From assembly GCA_026745465.1 (NCBI GenBank), contig JACYXH010000087.1, forward strand, positions 1,982,311-2,046,310: DNA of 64,000 nt, written 5' to 3'. How positions within the stretch are numbered: the first letter of the stretch is position 1; every line of letters starts with the position of its first letter. The DNA is from Lota lota. Taxonomy: Eukaryota; Chordata; Actinopteri; Gadiformes; Lotidae. The notes under the pieces were generated by a model, which worked only from the letters and a program-made list of their open reading frames with translations, had not been told where the DNA came from and did no database searches. Below are positions 1 to 11,749 of this stretch, in pieces. The position numbers and the translations under genes are program-made.

Positions 1-3000
1 GGTAGGAATGCTGGTGTGACTCAGGTTGATGTTGTAGTGTTTTAAACTGACTTGGAATTTGTATACTTTTGTTCACATTTGGTCTTGGGGATGTGTCATT
101 CATTTATTTGAATTAATTAGTATGTACACATTTACAAACGTTGTTATTTTAACTGGTGTTAGGTCCGTCACTTTGTGAAGCTTGTTGTCCTGTAACGGTT
201 GTTAAGAAGCTGATGGGGAGATTCGCCCAGCCGCTAACTAACTGTCTTTTGGTTTTTTGGACAGCGATGAATCAACATTACTTGATCTATTCTCATTCCC
301 CCTCTTTCTAAATTGACTATTACTTTTATCTTTCTTCTCTACTTGCTTTGAGAACCCACCATCTTAACAATATGCTAGATAAGATGGGAAGAGATCAAAT
401 ATCCACCTGCCAATGTCTTCAAGAAAACAGTAGGTAGGACCTACCAAAAAAAGAAAAAGACCAGGGAACGACCAACTGATGTCCTGTTGCGTTGGAATGA
501 GATGGTGCATCATCCTAAATGTTGTGGTAAAGACTGCTATGCCCAGTTTGAATAAGTACGATTTCGACATTCAGCTGACACTTTTATCAAAAACTTTGAG
601 TGAAAATAAAACCAAACCAACACGGGGGCGAAGCTAGAACGGTTGATTGAGGTTAACCCATTTCCGGTACAAAAAGAAAAAGAAAAAAAAAGATCGTTCT
701 TCCTGTTGGGTGATTAGTTATGGTTCACGTGCGTTTACAAACGCATTTCTTGTCCGACTTTATTTTAAAAGTAAAACCTTGTCCATGTTTATTTAAGTAA
801 AAACAATGTTATATTGCTCTGTTAAAGTGGCAGCAAAGCTCGACAAAATTAATGATTCCCCATCCCCTTACAAAGCCACTGGGGCACGGGCTAGTATATA
901 ATTCTTACAGCATATGCTAGCAAGCAGCAACTCTTTTGTACACTGAGGTTTGTTTGTATTTTTCTCCTTTCACTATATCTATCACTATAACGTTATGTAT
1001 AGTAATAAATTAATAATAGCAAGACGTGGAGAGATTAAGTTAGCTAGCTCTGTTGAATATGAACTACTTCATGAAAAATATGCTGATTAAATTAGTCTCC
1101 CTGAATGTGTTGTCATTGTTTGCTGCGGTAACAAGTTGTCCGACTGAACTACTGAGAAAGCCTAGCTGTACTGTGGCAAAAATATTTATTTGTACAATTT
1201 ACATTTGTACATTATTCTAATACGTTGTCTCTTTTCGTTGCAGTTCTGAAGGCTAATTTCACATTCATGTCTTTCTGACGTCAACCCTTTGAAGAACTCA
1301 AACATAGACATCCAGCACAAAGGGATTCTCTGAAGGTTTGTTTTATTACTTGTTTGTGGCCATTAAATGTCCAATCCAATACAGACTTACATACATACTT
1401 CAGACTAAATCTGTAATCACATTTGATTACAGAAAACCAGGTCGCAAGTGATATGCGACCTAGTTAAAAAAAACAACAACACTTGAGTGCCATAGGAGAA
1501 CAATTTTTTTTTTCACTAGTGGTACTGTAAAATTCCACAACAGCTCAAATGCATTTTAGACAAAAGGGCACAAGTCTGCTTGTGAGATGGAAAGAGTCTG
1601 GAATCAATGCCAAGCGCTGCTCATTTGTTGGACAGCAATGACACAACAGTGTTGCTGATCGTATCCTTATTATGAGAGGTCTTATCAGTTGTAAGAGACA
1701 GAGAGAAGTGAGAGGATTGATACATAGCCAGGTAAGCAGAGGCCCTGGACTTTCACCACTTACTCTGTCGCCCTGAGCATTGTCTAACGTTCCCGGAAGG
1801 CATCAGATAGCCAAGGAGTGGAAGGTGCTGGTTGGGAAGTGAGAGGACAGAGTGTGTCAATGTATGAGGGCAGGGTAGAACAGTGTGTCAGTGGCAGTGT
1901 TTACATCAAGTTTGAGCAGTAGTTGGGGATAGGGTAGGGTATAGAAGCGAGAGGAGAAATGTGTGGGGAGAAACACTGTATGTTTCAGCGAATGTAGACA
2001 CAGGGTGGAGAAGCCATCTGCCTTGTGGGGAAAGTTACTGAGAAACAGAACGAAGTGATTAGATGGGTTTGGTTATGTTATGGTGAGGTTTTCAGTGATA
2101 CAGTTATGTGTTAAGATGAGGTCTGGTTGTTTGCTTTGTAAGTTGCTGGGATTTGGGGAAGCTTCAGGTCAAACAAGGGTAGCAGTGTGAGGAAATCCCC
2201 CCTCCGCACCCAACTAAGGAGTGTGAGAGAAGTTGGTGGAGCAGGAGTAGCTGGGTTCTCTGGGTGAATCCAACACCAGTGACAGCCAGGACTTGGAATT
2301 CAGACTGGGAGACGAAGGCAGGAATGAAGTGAGCCTTGTTTACTGCATACTGGCCGTTCCACATTCCTGTGGAGAGAGAGGTGGTAACAGTGTCTTGTCT
2401 CCTGAAAGGGTCCAAGGTGTTGGATGGCCTCTTTTGCAGTATGACAAAAGTCAGAAGTGATGTGTAATACAAGCCTAGAACTATGACACATGAATCCTAT
2501 TAGAGGTCCACAGAATACTCAAATTAATTTTAAATTTGCATGCACTATCTGGTCGGGTGCATTTAGCCACGTGCATTTCATCGTGTGAACAAATATGAAG
2601 CGAATTGAAAGAAAGAAAGTGAAACGCCCTGTTCACCCAGATTTGAGCTAGTCTGCTATCAGACTTCTGATTATTTATTTAAGTCTGGTTTGTGAGAATA
2701 TCTGCAGTTGATATACATCCCTGAACCTATCCTGCTATGGATGCTATCCCTTCCAACAACTCTCTCCTTGTTTATTGGTCATTTGGGAGATTGCACAACA
2801 ATGCCATCTTTTTGTTTTTTGGGGGAGAATTGCACAGGGTCATGCCAAGAGTTTTGGGGGTTATATTATTATTTATGCGCTTACAGCAAAGGTTTCCGCG
2901 ATTGCTTAGTTTGTTGGTAGGTTTTATATTTTGTGAGTCTATGTTGTTTGTATGTGTTGCAAACTTTCTTTTAACCGTAATTGCTTTTTTCAATGTAGGA

Positions 3001-3017
3001 AAAACACTGTCTATGTC
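1..3017. other. Left-edge non-coding DNA
   Basis: No open frame here resembles a known protein, and I found no convincing splice-phased exon series. The sequence is AT-rich and of low complexity in places. It could be intergenic DNA, an intron, or 5' untranslated or unrecognised 5' exons of the ankyrin gene that becomes visible at 10.8 kb; the sequence does not settle this. Confidence 0.5.
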
Positions 3018-5420
3018 AGGGATGTCAAACTCATTTTCACCCTGGGCCACATCAGCATTATGGTTGCCCTGAAAGGGCCGGTTGTAACTGTAAGACTATG
3101 TAAATGTAACTACTCTTTAACATATTGTTAAATAACTAATAAAGCACATTGCTCTGTATTATTTTAACATAATTCCCTTTAATTGATCAGGTTAAGAAAC
3201 CACATTACTCCATCAATCAAAGATCACAATTTTCAATGAATAACAAAGACAAATATAATCAAACATGTTATTACATCAACTTTGTTCAAAACTTTTTGGT
3301 CACAGATGAGAGGGGTAGAACTATGGTACAACAAATAATTGTGAGCTGCTAAGAACGTGTGACAGATGTGGCATTTTACATAAACAGATGGCTGCGGACA
3401 GAGAGGGCATACATCCAACTAATGAGAGATGGTTTTCGATTACAGTAAACATTTGGCTGCATGAACACATACACCTGTAAACACACTGAATACATTGCTA
3501 CACATACAAAGTAGTATACGTATGTAGCAAACTCCACTTGCTACACGCCACCTAGGTGGCTTTTCCCACTCCACCTAGGTGACTTTCCTCGGGCTCCTCC
3601 AAACGAATGGACACAGGGTGGTGATGTTGAACCGGTTTATTGTAAAGGTTGCATAGAATGAGGCTTGCAGATGGTGCTCCATGCTGTCATGCCAAAGAGC
3701 TCTCCCTGAGTGTGTGTGGTGGTGGCTGGATTAACCTGTGCACACTGATTGCTCAATGTGCAACAGGTGTGCAGCCCCACCCAGCCCCAGAGTCCAATCA
3801 GTCTGACTCGGGCCAGGTGAGGCTGCTTAAACCAGCCACCATCCACACACACTCCCACAATGTACTAACTCAAAATAACAATAAGGGTTGTCTCAGTTCA
3901 CAACTATATTGGTCAAGTTCTGGGTGAAGTTGATGAGGTGATGCTACTTGGCCTTGAACACACCAAGTAGATCCGTCCTCACCCTAGGACACCATATCAC
4001 ATACCATTCTCATCCATTGATTATGTTCTGAAAATAACAACAAACACAAGACAAAATGCAAGCACAATCATTAAATTGCACACATATTGCACTGTACTTA
4101 TTTTTGGTTGAAATACATTGTATTTTTGATTCAGGTTTGAAAAAATGCTTACCTATTTGTTTTCTGGCCGGATGTCTGACATCGTTTTTCCGTGGTCAGT
4201 CCGTCAATTGCATTAGGTCTTGTGCTGTAGCGATCCGTAAAACAGCGTGGAGGTTCTCATCGGTGATACGGGATCTGTGCTTCGTCTTGTTTAGATTCAT
4301 TATTGAAAACATCTGTTCGCACAGGTAGGTGCTCCCAAACATGGACAGAACACGGGAGCTGTGGCATCAAAGCAGGGGGCAGTAGACGGTAAAAGTCCTC
4401 GATTGCAGCACCCTGGAACTTTGCTCTCAAGCCTCTATTGCTTTGAAGCTCTAGTAACTCCACCTGAAGGAGATGGGGTGCACTGTCGACGTTGGCGGTG
4501 AAAGGATTGGCAAAGATGGCAAAGCCTGAGTGCTGTGTTCTAAAGTCAGAGAAGCGCAGATCAAATTAATTAATTAACTGGTTCACTTTGGTAGCCAACC
4601 GAGTGCATGAAAAAGCACGGGGAACTGAGGCTGATGCTCTGACCGACAGGAAAGTGGGCAAGAGTGTCCTGTTCCTGTTGGGACTTTTATAGGTGCAGTT
4701 TACGCTGGAAAGCTGTGATCATGTCGGACATCTGTGTAATGACTTGTTTGCGTCCGTGCAGCCTCTGATTCAGTTGGGCGAGATGCTCCGTTATGTCACA
4801 CAACATAGCAAAATCACACCCTCCCCGTCGTCGTCCCATGCATGGCAGCTACATCCAAGAGTTCCTCACTGGCAGTGAAGTCTGCCTTCACGCCTCTTAT
4901 AAAAATGGATAGCTGCACTGTATCCGTGTTGTCTGTGCTTTCATCAACAGCTAATGAAAAAGCCAGGTAACTGCGTGTCTCTTCGGCCAGCTGTGTTGTC
5001 AGATTGCCTGCTAGTTCCTTAACTCGGTCTGTGATGGTGTTTCTTGAAAAAAATTTAAGTCTGTATCTGGTCCGGGCACACCTGCTCACATACATTTAGC
5101 ATGCAGCGCTTAAAAAAATGCACCCTCTGAAAAACACTTGGAAGCTCGGGCGATTTCTTCAGCCACAATAAAGCTAGCTTTCACTGCTGCATGACTTTTG
5201 GATGTAGCTTTTGTAAACATATTCTGCTGTGATTGCAGTCTGCCTTTTAATTCTTGGACAATTAGATTTTCTTGGAGGCAACATTTAGCATACTTGGCTC
5301 CGTGTTTGGTGTCAAAATGTAAAGTATATAAAGATCCTGGTGCATAAATAACTCAAAGTACATGTTATCTTCCATTTTCATATTCTTTAGGGTTCGGAGT
5401 GCAAATTATGCATAATGAAT
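3018..5420 (-). mobile_element. hAT (Charlie-type) DNA transposon fossil with GTF2IRD2-like transposase
   Basis: The left end at 3018 opens with CAGGGATGTCAAACTCATTT followed by GGGCCACATC, the usual terminal repeat of Charlie-type hAT elements. Minus-strand pieces match the transposase family that also gave rise to vertebrate GTF2IRD2/ZBED-like genes. At about 5095-4814 there is a block with [30 protein letters not shown] and [13 protein letters not shown]. At about 5340-5110 a zinc-finger-proximal stretch reads KHGAKYAKC, then AAVKASFIVAEEIARA. At about 4460-4060 the C-terminal dimerisation region includes a YLCEQ-like stretch and [11 protein letters not shown]. The frame is interrupted by stops and shifts (for example near 5100 and near 4370), so it cannot code for an active enzyme. 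The right terminal repeat was not found. A nested insertion may lie at about 3.5-4.0 kb. Confidence 0.85.
3547..3560. repeat. Perfect 14-bp palindrome
   Basis: GCCACCTAGGTGGC is its own reverse complement. It is followed 14 bp later by a second, partial copy (CCACCTAGGTGAC). It lies inside the region spanned by the hAT fossil and may mark the edge of a younger insertion. Confidence 0.6.
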
Positions 5421-6429
5421 AATCAGGCCTATTTGAATTTATATTATCCGACTGACTCATAGTGTGGGGGGGACTGTTGACAATGTGGACAATCAGACAT
5501 AAACCCATAGTTTTCTTCCATTTAATTATAAATGGCTTAAACTGCTGCTTAATTATTTACCAGGACAACAAGTTCTTTAATCTTAGCCTCCAAAAATGCA
5601 GGCTTGAAACCGTGCTTGAAACGTTAAGTAGAAATCACTGCGCCGTTAACAGAGAGGTATCGATAAATCCAGTAGCTATTATATAAATATACCTTGCCGC
5701 GGGGTCTAGCTGTATGTGTTACTTTGGTTTCGGCTTGGCGTATGTAGTATGTTTTTACTCAATACGTGACGGCTCGCAGCACAAAACTTTATTAACATTG
5801 TTTTGAAGTGTGACTATGCAATTGATGCATGTTCAAAGTTTGTCACTACAGTACGCTGTATAGTGAATAAAGATGAATATACTATTATAATACACGTTAT
5901 TTTATAATGCACATTATAACCAATACAAAAAAACAGTCTGGCAAATGCTAGACGGTTTCAACTAGTCTCGCAGAGCCAGCCTTAGTGCAAATGCACCAAC
6001 TAGGCTTCAACCAATAAAAACACTGAAATAGCAATCACTGCTTGGGAATACCCCAAAGATTACTTTTGAAGCCTCTCATGAACAGTTTTTTCAGGTTCAA
6101 CCTATCCGAGATTGAGTGAAGTCATTCCTCGAGATCGAAATCAGCAGTTTTGAAACAGAAAATCCCGACAGTGTAAGAGTCCGGGGAAGCGCGCACTTGA
6201 GTCTAGAGCAGACTAGTTGTAACAAAGGTATAAATGGCAAATGTAGCCAATTTAAATGAGATAACTGGCTCAAAAACGTACCTGAGTTAAGAGAAGTACA
6301 GTTAAAAAAGAAAATGAAAGTACTACATATGTTTACTCATGTGCGTTACTTATTAGGCATCACTACCCACGACTGAGTATTCCTCAACATCCTCAGTAAG
6401 GAGATCAAACACCACCTCATCCTAGTCAG
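5421..6429. other. Unannotated repeat-rich DNA
   Basis: I see no coding potential and no clear element boundaries in this kilobase. It separates the hAT fossil from a LINE-tail fragment. Confidence 0.4.
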
Positions 6430-6530
6430 CTGGCCCATTGAGTCAAGTCAAACTTTGTTCATATAGCACATTTCATATGGAGCGTATCACAAGGTACTTC
6501 ACAATAATAGGAATTAAATAAAAAGTATTC
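6430..6530. repeat. LINE 3'-tail fragment
   Basis: The stretch TCAAACTTTGTTCATATAGC, then CACATTTCATA and a degraded form of GTGCTTTAC, matches (as reverse complement) the 3' end shared by several teleost L2/Rex1-like LINEs, where a related copy is seen at 56.5 kb. No coding part remains here. Confidence 0.5.
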
Positions 6531-6839
6531 AAAATACATATAAAGCACTGATGAGATTAAAAACAATTATCTACGAAGCATAGAAATTTAATAAAAACAA
6601 TACCGTATTTTACAATAGTCTTCTATCATAACAGGGTCAAATACTATTGAATTGCCGTTTATAAAGTCTTTCCCAAAAACCCAATTACACCCACGTCTTT
6701 CTCTCAAATGACAGTGGCTGTGGAGAAGAGGAATAGCCGACATCCTCACTTCATTAAAACATAAAAATAAACACTTTATGAACAGTAATGATATTTTATG
6801 ATACACTAGTAGTACAGAAGACAGTGGCTAGGAACGTTA

Positions 6840-7075
6840 GTGGCTTGTATGCTCGTCATTCTCTGGTTTACACACAAGGTTTCTCCACCCAATACATGTA
6901 TATATCTTGCCGCTGAATATTGGGCCATGCCTTGTCTTCTACTTGCTCACTAACTGCACATAGATCTGGAAGTTGGTCACCGTTTTTTGAAGTCAATTTG
7001 CTTAGGTAGAATTCCCGATCTTTTGTGGTTAGTGCCCTTGCATGCATTGACAAACCGCACTCCGCCACACTGTTC
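6840..7075 (-). pseudogene. Broken fragment of a multicopy fish SWIM/YqaJ-type ORF
   Basis: The minus-strand translation has KAWPNIQRQDIYMYWVEKPC, which resembles the 'WPDV-x-FPDIY-x-YLIE-x-PG' stretch of abundant fish proteins that carry a SWIM zinc finger and a YqaJ-like nuclease domain. Neither domain itself is recognisable here. The fragment is broken and short. The family assignment rests on one motif from memory and is tentative. Confidence 0.35.
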
Positions 7076-7624
7076 GTTGTGGCATGCAGCCTACGTACGT
7101 CACCTTTGTGAAAGGGCCTATATGCATTAGATAAAAGGGAAGTTTTAAAATATATTTAAAATAGGTCAAGTGGGTCACTCGAACAGGCTGTTTCAGCTTC
7201 TTGGAGCATAGTGATAGAATGTTAATTCACCACATTTACTTGTGGTGAGTGGAACGACAAGTAGGTTAGTATTTGTATTTCTGAGTGGCTGAATTGGTTT
7301 GTGTTTTGAAAATACATTTGGGGATGTAAAATGGAGTGAGTCAATTAAGTCCCCTAAAACCTTAAAAACAATACTTTTCTCTATAGGGAGCCAATGAAGT
7401 GCTCTTAGAACTGGTGAAATGTAAAGGCATTTTATTTAACAAACACTGGCAGCAATCAATCAATGGAAGCCATTTTTATGGACTTTTGTGGGAGACCATA
7501 AAAAAACTCACTAAAGATTTCACTGCGATAACCAGTGTGTGTGGTGAGCTTTCTGCCTTTTTCATTAATGAACGAGATTCTCATTATGGCAGACTACCCA
7601 TTTGTAACTAGATATTGATAAAGA

Positions 7625-7830
7625 CTATGATGGTGCACTTCTTTACTGCCAACATTGAGTCTGTCCTCACCTGCTCCATACGCCACTGCCAGTTAATAGG
7701 GTAGACTGCAGCACATCATCTGCTCTGCAGAAAAAAGCTGATTGGCAGCAATCTACCACCCCAGCAAGGATCTAGACTCTCAGGACTCATAAGGCTGCGT
7801 CCTGTACCACATGTATGGTTTGTCTTAGAA
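7625..7830 (+). mobile_element. LINE ORF2 C-terminal fragment
   Basis: The plus-strand translation gives FFTANIESVLTCSI, then LQHIICSAEK, then after a frame change IGSNLPP. This follows the order of the post-reverse-transcriptase region of fish LINEs (IESVLT-x-SI ... LQRVVRTAEKI-x-G). Frame shifts show it is dead. No LINE ends are visible. Confidence 0.6.
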
Positions 7831-8989
7831 TCATGACACTGTTGGAGGAGGCATTGTTATTTTGTTGTGCATCTTCCAAGGCATAAGGTCAAACTTTTCT
7901 TTAACAAATAAATAAATACCAACCAAGAATGGTTACACTTGTTCCAAATAGCACCACAGTTTCCCACAGTGAGATTAGCTAGAAGTATATAACAACCCTA
8001 CAAATTTGAGCCTTATTCAATTTATGCCAGAACTAGTTTCATAATGTACTACCACAGTTCTGTAGCAATTGTTGTGTTTTCACCTTTTCATTTTAGTGGC
8101 AAAATAACGAGACAATTGGACCCCTATTGGACCATCCTGTCAAATAAAGAATCAAATATAATATTTATTTATTTACAGAAATTAACCTTGGCTACATAGC
8201 AAATCACATGAGTGTGCTAGATAGCCAATATGATTATTTTTCTTTTTGTAGAGTAAATCTCTGAATCAACTCTACTGTAATTTGGAAACCAGTCAAGATA
8301 TCCCTTGAGAATCATGGTCTCAATGACAATTCATCGCTGCTAAGGAAAAAGTTCATGTTCGGCAACATTGACAAAACTGCGCAGTAATATCCAGACTATA
8401 AAGGAATTCACTCCCAATGAAGTGCAGAAACAACTTTAAGGATATTATGGCCTACTCATGCAGAGTGATCAATCTGATTTGGAGCCGCAGACCTTTGCTG
8501 ATAAAGCACAAGGCCTGCCAACAACAAGCCTTTAGAGTCAGCATTAGAAAGAACAAGGAAGGCTTTACTAATTGCAGCTAAGAACACTGGAAGCCCATTC
8601 ATTTCCAGTGTAACACAGTTGGCTTGCAATGTTGCATTACAGAAACCATTGAGTGTAGAGCTCTACAAAATGTATACGTTTCATTAATTCACATGTGTGA
8701 TCAGACCTTGTGCAAAAGTCTTGTTTTGGAAACAAAGGTACATGCATCGAGTGTGAATAGTCTTATGATATGGTTGTTAAAAAAAAATGGATTCATGAAA
8801 CTCAGTCACTCAGGGCTGGAAAGTTTCGATTGTAGTTTACATTTTGGGCAGAAAAGTGGTAGGCATAAGTTCTTCTTTTTTTTTCATGTTGTCTGCAATG
8901 CTCCGTCAACATTCGTGTTTAACGCCCGATAGGCTTTGAGTAGGAACGTATCAGACTTGGCACGCATCACAGCGTCATCAATTGGGACT

Positions 8990-9110
8990 AGGGGTGGGCG
9001 ATACTGCAAAATTTGGTTTTGATCTGATACCAAGTAATACAGGACCAGAATCACCGATATTGATACCGATACTTTTTATTATTCAAAGGGGCATTTGTAT
9101 TTTCATGTAG
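8990..9110. repeat. hAT-like element end
   Basis: GGGGTGGGCGATACTGCAAA followed by GATACCGATA-rich sequence is typical of a terminal region of non-autonomous fish hAT elements. The opposite end was not located. Confidence 0.45.
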
Positions 9111-9214
9111 GGGAGAGAAGTGTCATGATTTATGAGGTGAATGCATCATCAAAACGCTAAATCTGAATACATTTTCATGACCACTGAATGATATGCCAAA
9201 GGTTAGCAATCATT

Positions 9215-9290
9215 GTAAGGTGAGTGGTAGAATATAATTTCTTCCTGCCACCTTTGAGACCCGGGTTTGATTCCCAACTGAAGCATGAAT
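9215..9290 (+). repeat. tRNA-like (SINE) box B remnant
   Basis: GAGACCCGGGTTTGATTCCC matches the box B of a tRNA-type pol III promoter, and a box-A-like GTGAGTGGTAG lies about 50 bp upstream. No acceptor stem pairs, so it is read as a tRNA-derived SINE remnant and not a tRNA gene. Confidence 0.45.
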
Positions 9291-9587
9291 GAAGCAAGCA
9301 ATTTGCTTTCCACTGAATGCATGTTAAAACACAGGACAGTTTTTTAAGGCAAATAACAAATATATTGTTTTTATTATTGTAAATTGAATGTGCCAAAATT
9401 AACAACATTTTTTTTTATAAACAAAGTGTGCACAATTATTTGTGGAGAACAAACCAAGAAAATAGCACTACTACATACCTCTATGTACCTGCCACCTCTA
9501 CACAGTATAACTGCTACCACCAAACTACTACATGGGGGCAACTGATTGAGAATACGTTTTTGATTAGAGTAAAATAGACGTCACTGT

Positions 9588-9722
9588 AGGGCTGCACGGT
9601 TCTTGATCAAATGAGAATCATGATTTTCTTGCTTAGAATTTAGATCACGATTCTCTCAAGATTTGTTTTCAATGAAAACATATGTGTGTATATATATGTA
9701 TATGTGTGTGTGTGTATATATG

Positions 9723-9765
<43 letters not shown>

Positions 9766-10463
9766 TGTGAGTGCTCTATTTGGAAACACGACCTGCTTAA
9801 GTTTCAAAGAAGACACACTGCTTTGATTATAAAACGAAAACATAATTGGAGTATATTACCCAATTAGCAGCCTGTTATTATTACTAGCTATTTGATATAG
9901 GAGGAGGAGCGCAAACCGTTGGTTCGTGAGGAAAGAGATGTCGAGGTGCTGGCGGTAAAAATAGAAAAAAAACCATATGCAATAAAAACATGTACAACTT
10001 ATTTAAAGTGAGGGAATCTGTTTTCACGTCTAATAAAGGGGTGCGACCAAATTTGTTAGGGTGCCACGAAATGAAAAAGTCAGTGGCACCAGCCAGTAGA
10101 AAATGTTTGTCTTGAGCCATGCATTATATTACACACAGAACAAAACCTAGATTCAAATCTTCAGACGTGTTGTCTTTCTACTACACAATGCTGCCTGGCA
10201 CGGCGCTCCGTGGCTCGTCTGGTGTGACCCGCTTTACATTGAAGCTTTGCCGTAACCAAGTCGGACTCAGACCATGAGTCTGAAACCCACTGACTTCCTC
10301 CAAACAACACGTATGTGATATTTAGGCTACCAGGTAGAGTAGAGAGCACGTTGGCCGATTAAGTTGATCTAGAAATAACGTGCAGATTTTCTATTTTCCC
10401 CCATCGACCAATCGCTTGGTCGAATTTCAGTCTACCAAGATTTTCTTTGGTTGACTACAGCCC
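9588..10463. mobile_element. Non-autonomous hAT-like element or composite
   Basis: The left side starts AGGGCTGCACGGTTCTTGAT. The right side ends CTTTGGTTGACTACAGCCCC, whose reverse complement starts GGGGCTGTAG. Both are characteristic outer ends of fish hAT MITEs, but the inner sequences differ, so this may be two elements of different families side by side. A (TG)n/(CA)n microsatellite sits inside at 9680-9763. Confidence 0.45.
9680..9763. repeat. Compound TATG/TG/CA microsatellite
   Basis: A run of TATG and TG units turns into CA units around 9725, forming an imperfect dinucleotide inverted repeat. The open frames read through it on both strands (VCVCV, THTHT) are artefacts. Confidence 0.9.
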
Positions 10464-10813
10464 CAGAGTAAAGTGCATATATGGATAAATTAAACAATAT
10501 ATTACCATATCTCTATGAATGAGCTGTTGCCTGGTTGCATTGATGGAATTAAATAATAATTGTATATATATATATATGTAGGCCTACATATGTTTTTACA
10601 TATGCAAATAAAGAGGTGCATTTTAGAAGTCCAAGTAAAGTGTGTGTGTTTGTGTGTTCTGGAGCACTAACATTGTCTGACAGTTTCACTCATTTTCCTT
10701 TTGTTAAACACAGAAAATAGCAGCGATCACAACTATATTTATAATGAAACTGAAGATTTTCTGTGTTTATTATGTTAAAGGTATTTTACTGAACATGTAC
10801 AATATCTTTGCAG

Positions 10814-11749
10814 GTGTTAACAAAATGCAGACAGTGGAAGAACCAGCAGGATTAGACAAAAATCTTAAAATGTGTAATACAATAGCACTTTCTCCTCTCC
10901 CTGGAGAACCTGATGTCCAAGAAACCAATGTAAGAAGCATAATACAAACCAGTGAGCAAGCTCATTCAGAAGAGGAGAGACAAGTAAAGGACAATGAAAA
11001 GGCATTGTCAACCATCACAAATTCTTCATGTGTCAAGAATGCACATGGCGACCCCCCTTCGTCTGTGGATAAGAGTGATTTATATGAAACCAATATCACA
11101 AATTCTTCAACATCACAATTTCCAGAGACATGCTTAATGACCGTTGAGAGGCAAAATGATCTCCAGTTAGTACAGAAGGACCTTCCTGAAGACGCAGCTG
11201 CAGAGAATGATGCATGCCCAACTCATAATCCTTGGCACCAGGAAGGCTTACTGACATACCAAGATTCAGCTAATCCCACTATCGTGCCAAAAGATGACCT
11301 TTGTTCACCTTGCACAACCGACTCAGACTGCACTATGATTTCCGAACTAGATTCCATTTACCCATTTAGTAATTTGGGGGCTGAGGTGCATGAAGCGTCT
11401 ACATTCTCAGTCAATGCATACAAGCAGACCCAACATCAGGATAAAGGCTGGGAGCCTTTTGAGAGTTGTAATGAGGGCAATGGCTCATCCTTAAGAGACT
11501 GTTCTATAAGCCTGTTGCAGGATTCTGACATTGGCCTCGCTAGTGTCGATATTGGGACTGAAAACGTACCGATACATGATTTTGTTTCACAAGTCAATTT
11601 AAAGAAAAAAACGAAAGAAAAGAAACTGAAATCCAAGGGAAGACGTTGCTTACGCAAGAAAAGGCCACTAAATCTATCAAGCAAATTGATATCCAATCAC
11701 ACAAATAATGTGTCTACAAAAGTCAATGCTCATATTACATCTATGACAG
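10814..11749 (+). CDS. ankrd31: ankrd31 large N-terminal exon, disordered region
   Basis: About 308 residues from the ATG at 10825. The composition is Ser/Thr/Asp/Glu-rich with no recognisable fold, which suits an intrinsically disordered region. Near its end is a very basic stretch ([20 protein letters not shown], about 11605-11670), a plausible nuclear localisation signal. The acceptor TTTGCAG precedes it and the donor is G/GTAGAC. Confidence 0.75.

Noticed and set aside
2164-2491. Minus-strand frames of 63-102 codons
   Set aside because: No motif, no splice context and no family resemblance.
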